DNA of 64,000 nt from Cellvibrio sp. PSBB006 (GTDB lineage Bacteria > Pseudomonadota > Gammaproteobacteria > Pseudomonadales > Cellvibrionaceae). The notes under the pieces were generated by a model that was not told the origin of the DNA, did not search any database, and saw nothing but the letters and a program-made list of their open reading frames with translations. Made by a program: the position numbers and the translations under genes. Of this stretch, positions 62,849-64,000 are shown one piece after another (within the stretch, counting starts at the first letter, position 1; each line of letters opens with the position of its first letter). Where the stretch lies: contig NZ_CP021382.1 of assembly GCF_002162135.1 (NCBI RefSeq), forward strand, positions 2,664,001 through 2,728,000. The letters are read 5' to 3'.

Positions 62849-62863
62849 TGGCATATATTTTGC
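62849..62863 (+). promoter_or_regulatory. Sigma-54 promoter of glnA
   Basis: TGGCATATATTTTGC matches TGGCACG-N4-TTGC with correct -24/-12 spacing, 125 bp before the glnA start. Confidence 0.85.
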
Positions 62864-62987
62864 CCCTTTTCGGACACCCTGGTTCTCGCTCTGCTCGCTA
62901 CCGGGGTGGCGAGGTGGAAAGAGCGCGGGATAAAAATGATTACTGACTTGTAGCTATGGTGGCTACTCATTTACTTGGAGGCATTCA

Positions 62988-64000
62988 ATGTCTAAGACTC
63001 TGGACTTGATCAAAGAACACGAAGCGCGCTGGATCGACCTGCGCTTTACCGATACCAAAGGTAAAGAGCAACACGTTACCTACCCCGCCAACGTCGTAAA
63101 CGACACCTTCTTTGAAGAAGGCAAAATGTTCGATGGTTCATCTATCGCCGGCTGGAAAGGCATCAACGAATCCGACATGATCCTGATGCCGGACGATTCT
63201 ACCGCTATGCTGGACCCTTTCTACGACGAAGCAACCATCATCGTGCGTTGCGACATCGTTGAACCTGCCACCATGCAAGGCTACGACCGCGACCCACGCT
63301 CTATCGGCCGTCGCGCTGAAGAGTACCTGAAGTCCACCGGCCTGGGCGACAAAGCCCTGTTTGGTCCGGAGCCTGAATTCTTCATCTTCGACAGCGTTCA
63401 CTACGCCAGCACCATGGGCGGCGCGTTCTACAAGATCAAATCTGAAGAAGCCGCCTGGGACTCAGGTGCTGACACCGAAGGTAAAACCGGCCACGCACCA
63501 CGCGTAAAAGGTGGTTACTTCCCGGTTGCGCCGATCGACTCTCTGCACGACATCCGTGCCGCCATGTGTAATGCCATGGAAGCTATGGGCCTGGAAATCG
63601 AAGTTCACCACCACGAAGTGGCTAACGCCGGTCAGTGTGAAATCGGTGTTGGCGCCAACACCCTGGTGAAAAAAGCGGACGAAGTACAGATCCTGAAGTA
63701 CTGCGTACACAACGTTGCTCACCAGTACGGTAAAACCGCTACTTTTATGCCGAAGCCGCTGATTGGCGACAACGGTTCAGGTATGCACGTTCACCAGTCT
63801 TTCTCTAAAGCTGGCGTTAACCAGTTTGCCGGTGATGCTTATGCTGGCCTGAGCGAAACTGCCCTGTACTACATCGGCGGTATCATCAAGCACGCTAAAT
63901 CACTGAATGCTTTCTGTAACGCGTCTACCAACTCCTACAAGCGTCTGGTTCCAGGCTTCGAAGCGCCGGTAATGCTGGCTTACTCTGCCCGTAACCGTTC
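62988..64000 (+). CDS. glnA: Glutamine synthetase type I, N-terminal part (cut by window edge)
   Basis: Central nitrogen-assimilation enzyme (glutamate + NH3 + ATP to glutamine), 337 codons seen. ATG 62988 has TTGGAGG upstream. Motifs: [43 protein letters not shown] (metal-ligand region), [13 protein letters not shown] (ATP-binding region), [17 protein letters not shown]. The adenylylation Tyr and C-terminus lie beyond the window. Sigma-54 and NtrC sites upstream suggest nitrogen control by the classic Ntr system. Confidence 0.97.
   Translation, partial: MSKTLDLIKEHEARWIDLRFTDTKGKEQHVTYPANVVNDTFFEEGKMFDGSSIAGWKGINESDMILMPDDSTAMLDPFYDEATIIVRCDIVEPATMQGYDRDPRSIGRRAEEYLKSTGLGDKALFGPEPEFFIFDSVHYASTMGGAFYKIKSEEAAWDSGADTEGKTGHAPRVKGGYFPVAPIDSLHDIRAAMCNAMEAMGLEIEVHHHEVANAGQCEIGVGANTLVKKADEVQILKYCVHNVAHQYGKTATFMPKPLIGDNGSGMHVHQSFSKAGVNQFAGDAYAGLSETALYYIGGIIKHAKSLNAFCNASTNSYKRLVPGFEAPVMLAYSARNR

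Larger units (their letters stand above)
62398..62987. other. glnA upstream region
   Basis: 590 bp without a convincing gene. It holds two NtrC-type sites and a sigma-54 promoter serving glnA (listed separately) plus the antiporter promoter. Short frames at 62648-62953 overlap these sites and have no family resemblance, so they are taken as chance. Confidence 0.6.

Noticed and set aside
62648-62953. Two short frames upstream of glnA
   Set aside because: They overlap the NtrC and sigma-54 sites and resemble nothing known.

Overview
The window looks like chromosome of a plant-polysaccharide-degrading gammaproteobacterium, most likely Cellvibrio or a close relative in Cellvibrionaceae. The clues are a secreted GH10 xylanase with carbohydrate-binding modules joined by poly-serine linkers, a poly-serine lipoprotein, TonB-dependent uptake genes, a necrosis-inducing-like protein, and ordinary gammaproteobacterial housekeeping genes (typA, thiI, hemH, glnA, sulfate transport). 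No rRNA, tRNA or CRISPR array was seen. All calls are by eye; no database search was run.

Layout. 1-6.6 kb: a minus-strand run exbB, exbD, an unusual TonB-position protein, a TonB-dependent receptor, an OmpR-type regulator and a sensor kinase cut by the window edge. 6.9-8.7 kb: CBM2-CBM60-GH10 xylanase. 8.8-18.3 kb: arylamine N-acetyltransferase, a TetR-controlled membrane protein, a DUF393/DUF4166 fusion, a pyridoxamine-oxidase-fold protein, a hybrid kinase with a double-domain KaiC-like ATPase, and an SDR/AraC divergent pair.

18.4-26.8 kb is the accessory region, with AT-rich genes in its first half. A HEPN-motif protein is followed by a SIR2-like NADase and a HerA-type ATPase, the gene pair of the SIR2-HerA (Nezha) anti-phage system. 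The SIR2 gene is split by an IS3-family element (1,247 bp, 3-bp target duplication), and removing the element and one duplication restores a 379-codon frame whose stop abuts the herA start. Next come a small XRE regulator with a structured divergent operator and an AHH-nuclease toxin with a probable immunity gene.

26.8-47.7 kb: beta-helix protein, alpha/beta hydrolase with AraC regulator, MarR with a membrane protein and a membrane-anchored GH10, a PAS chemoreceptor, a serine hydrolase, a propeller-type lipoprotein, DUF2975/XRE pair, two MFS transporters, NLP toxin, thioredoxin-fold protein, PQQ-type sugar dehydrogenase and ferrochelatase. 47.7-53.2 kb: sulfate uptake locus (YezD-like, porin, Sbp, CysT, CysW, CysA), with a TauE/SafE exporter nearby. 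54-64 kb: typA, fosmidomycin-resistance-like MFS, AraC, thiI, a cation/proton antiporter and the start of glnA with sigma-54 and NtrC sites.

Palindromic repeats are frequent. Five copies of one family (core GTCGGATTA...TAATCCGAC) each lie at or shortly after a stop codon, and two larger inverted-repeat elements flank thiI. Two gene remnants too short for ordinary ORF calling were found (DUF924 and possibly ImmA/IrrE), and one intact short gene (YezD-like).
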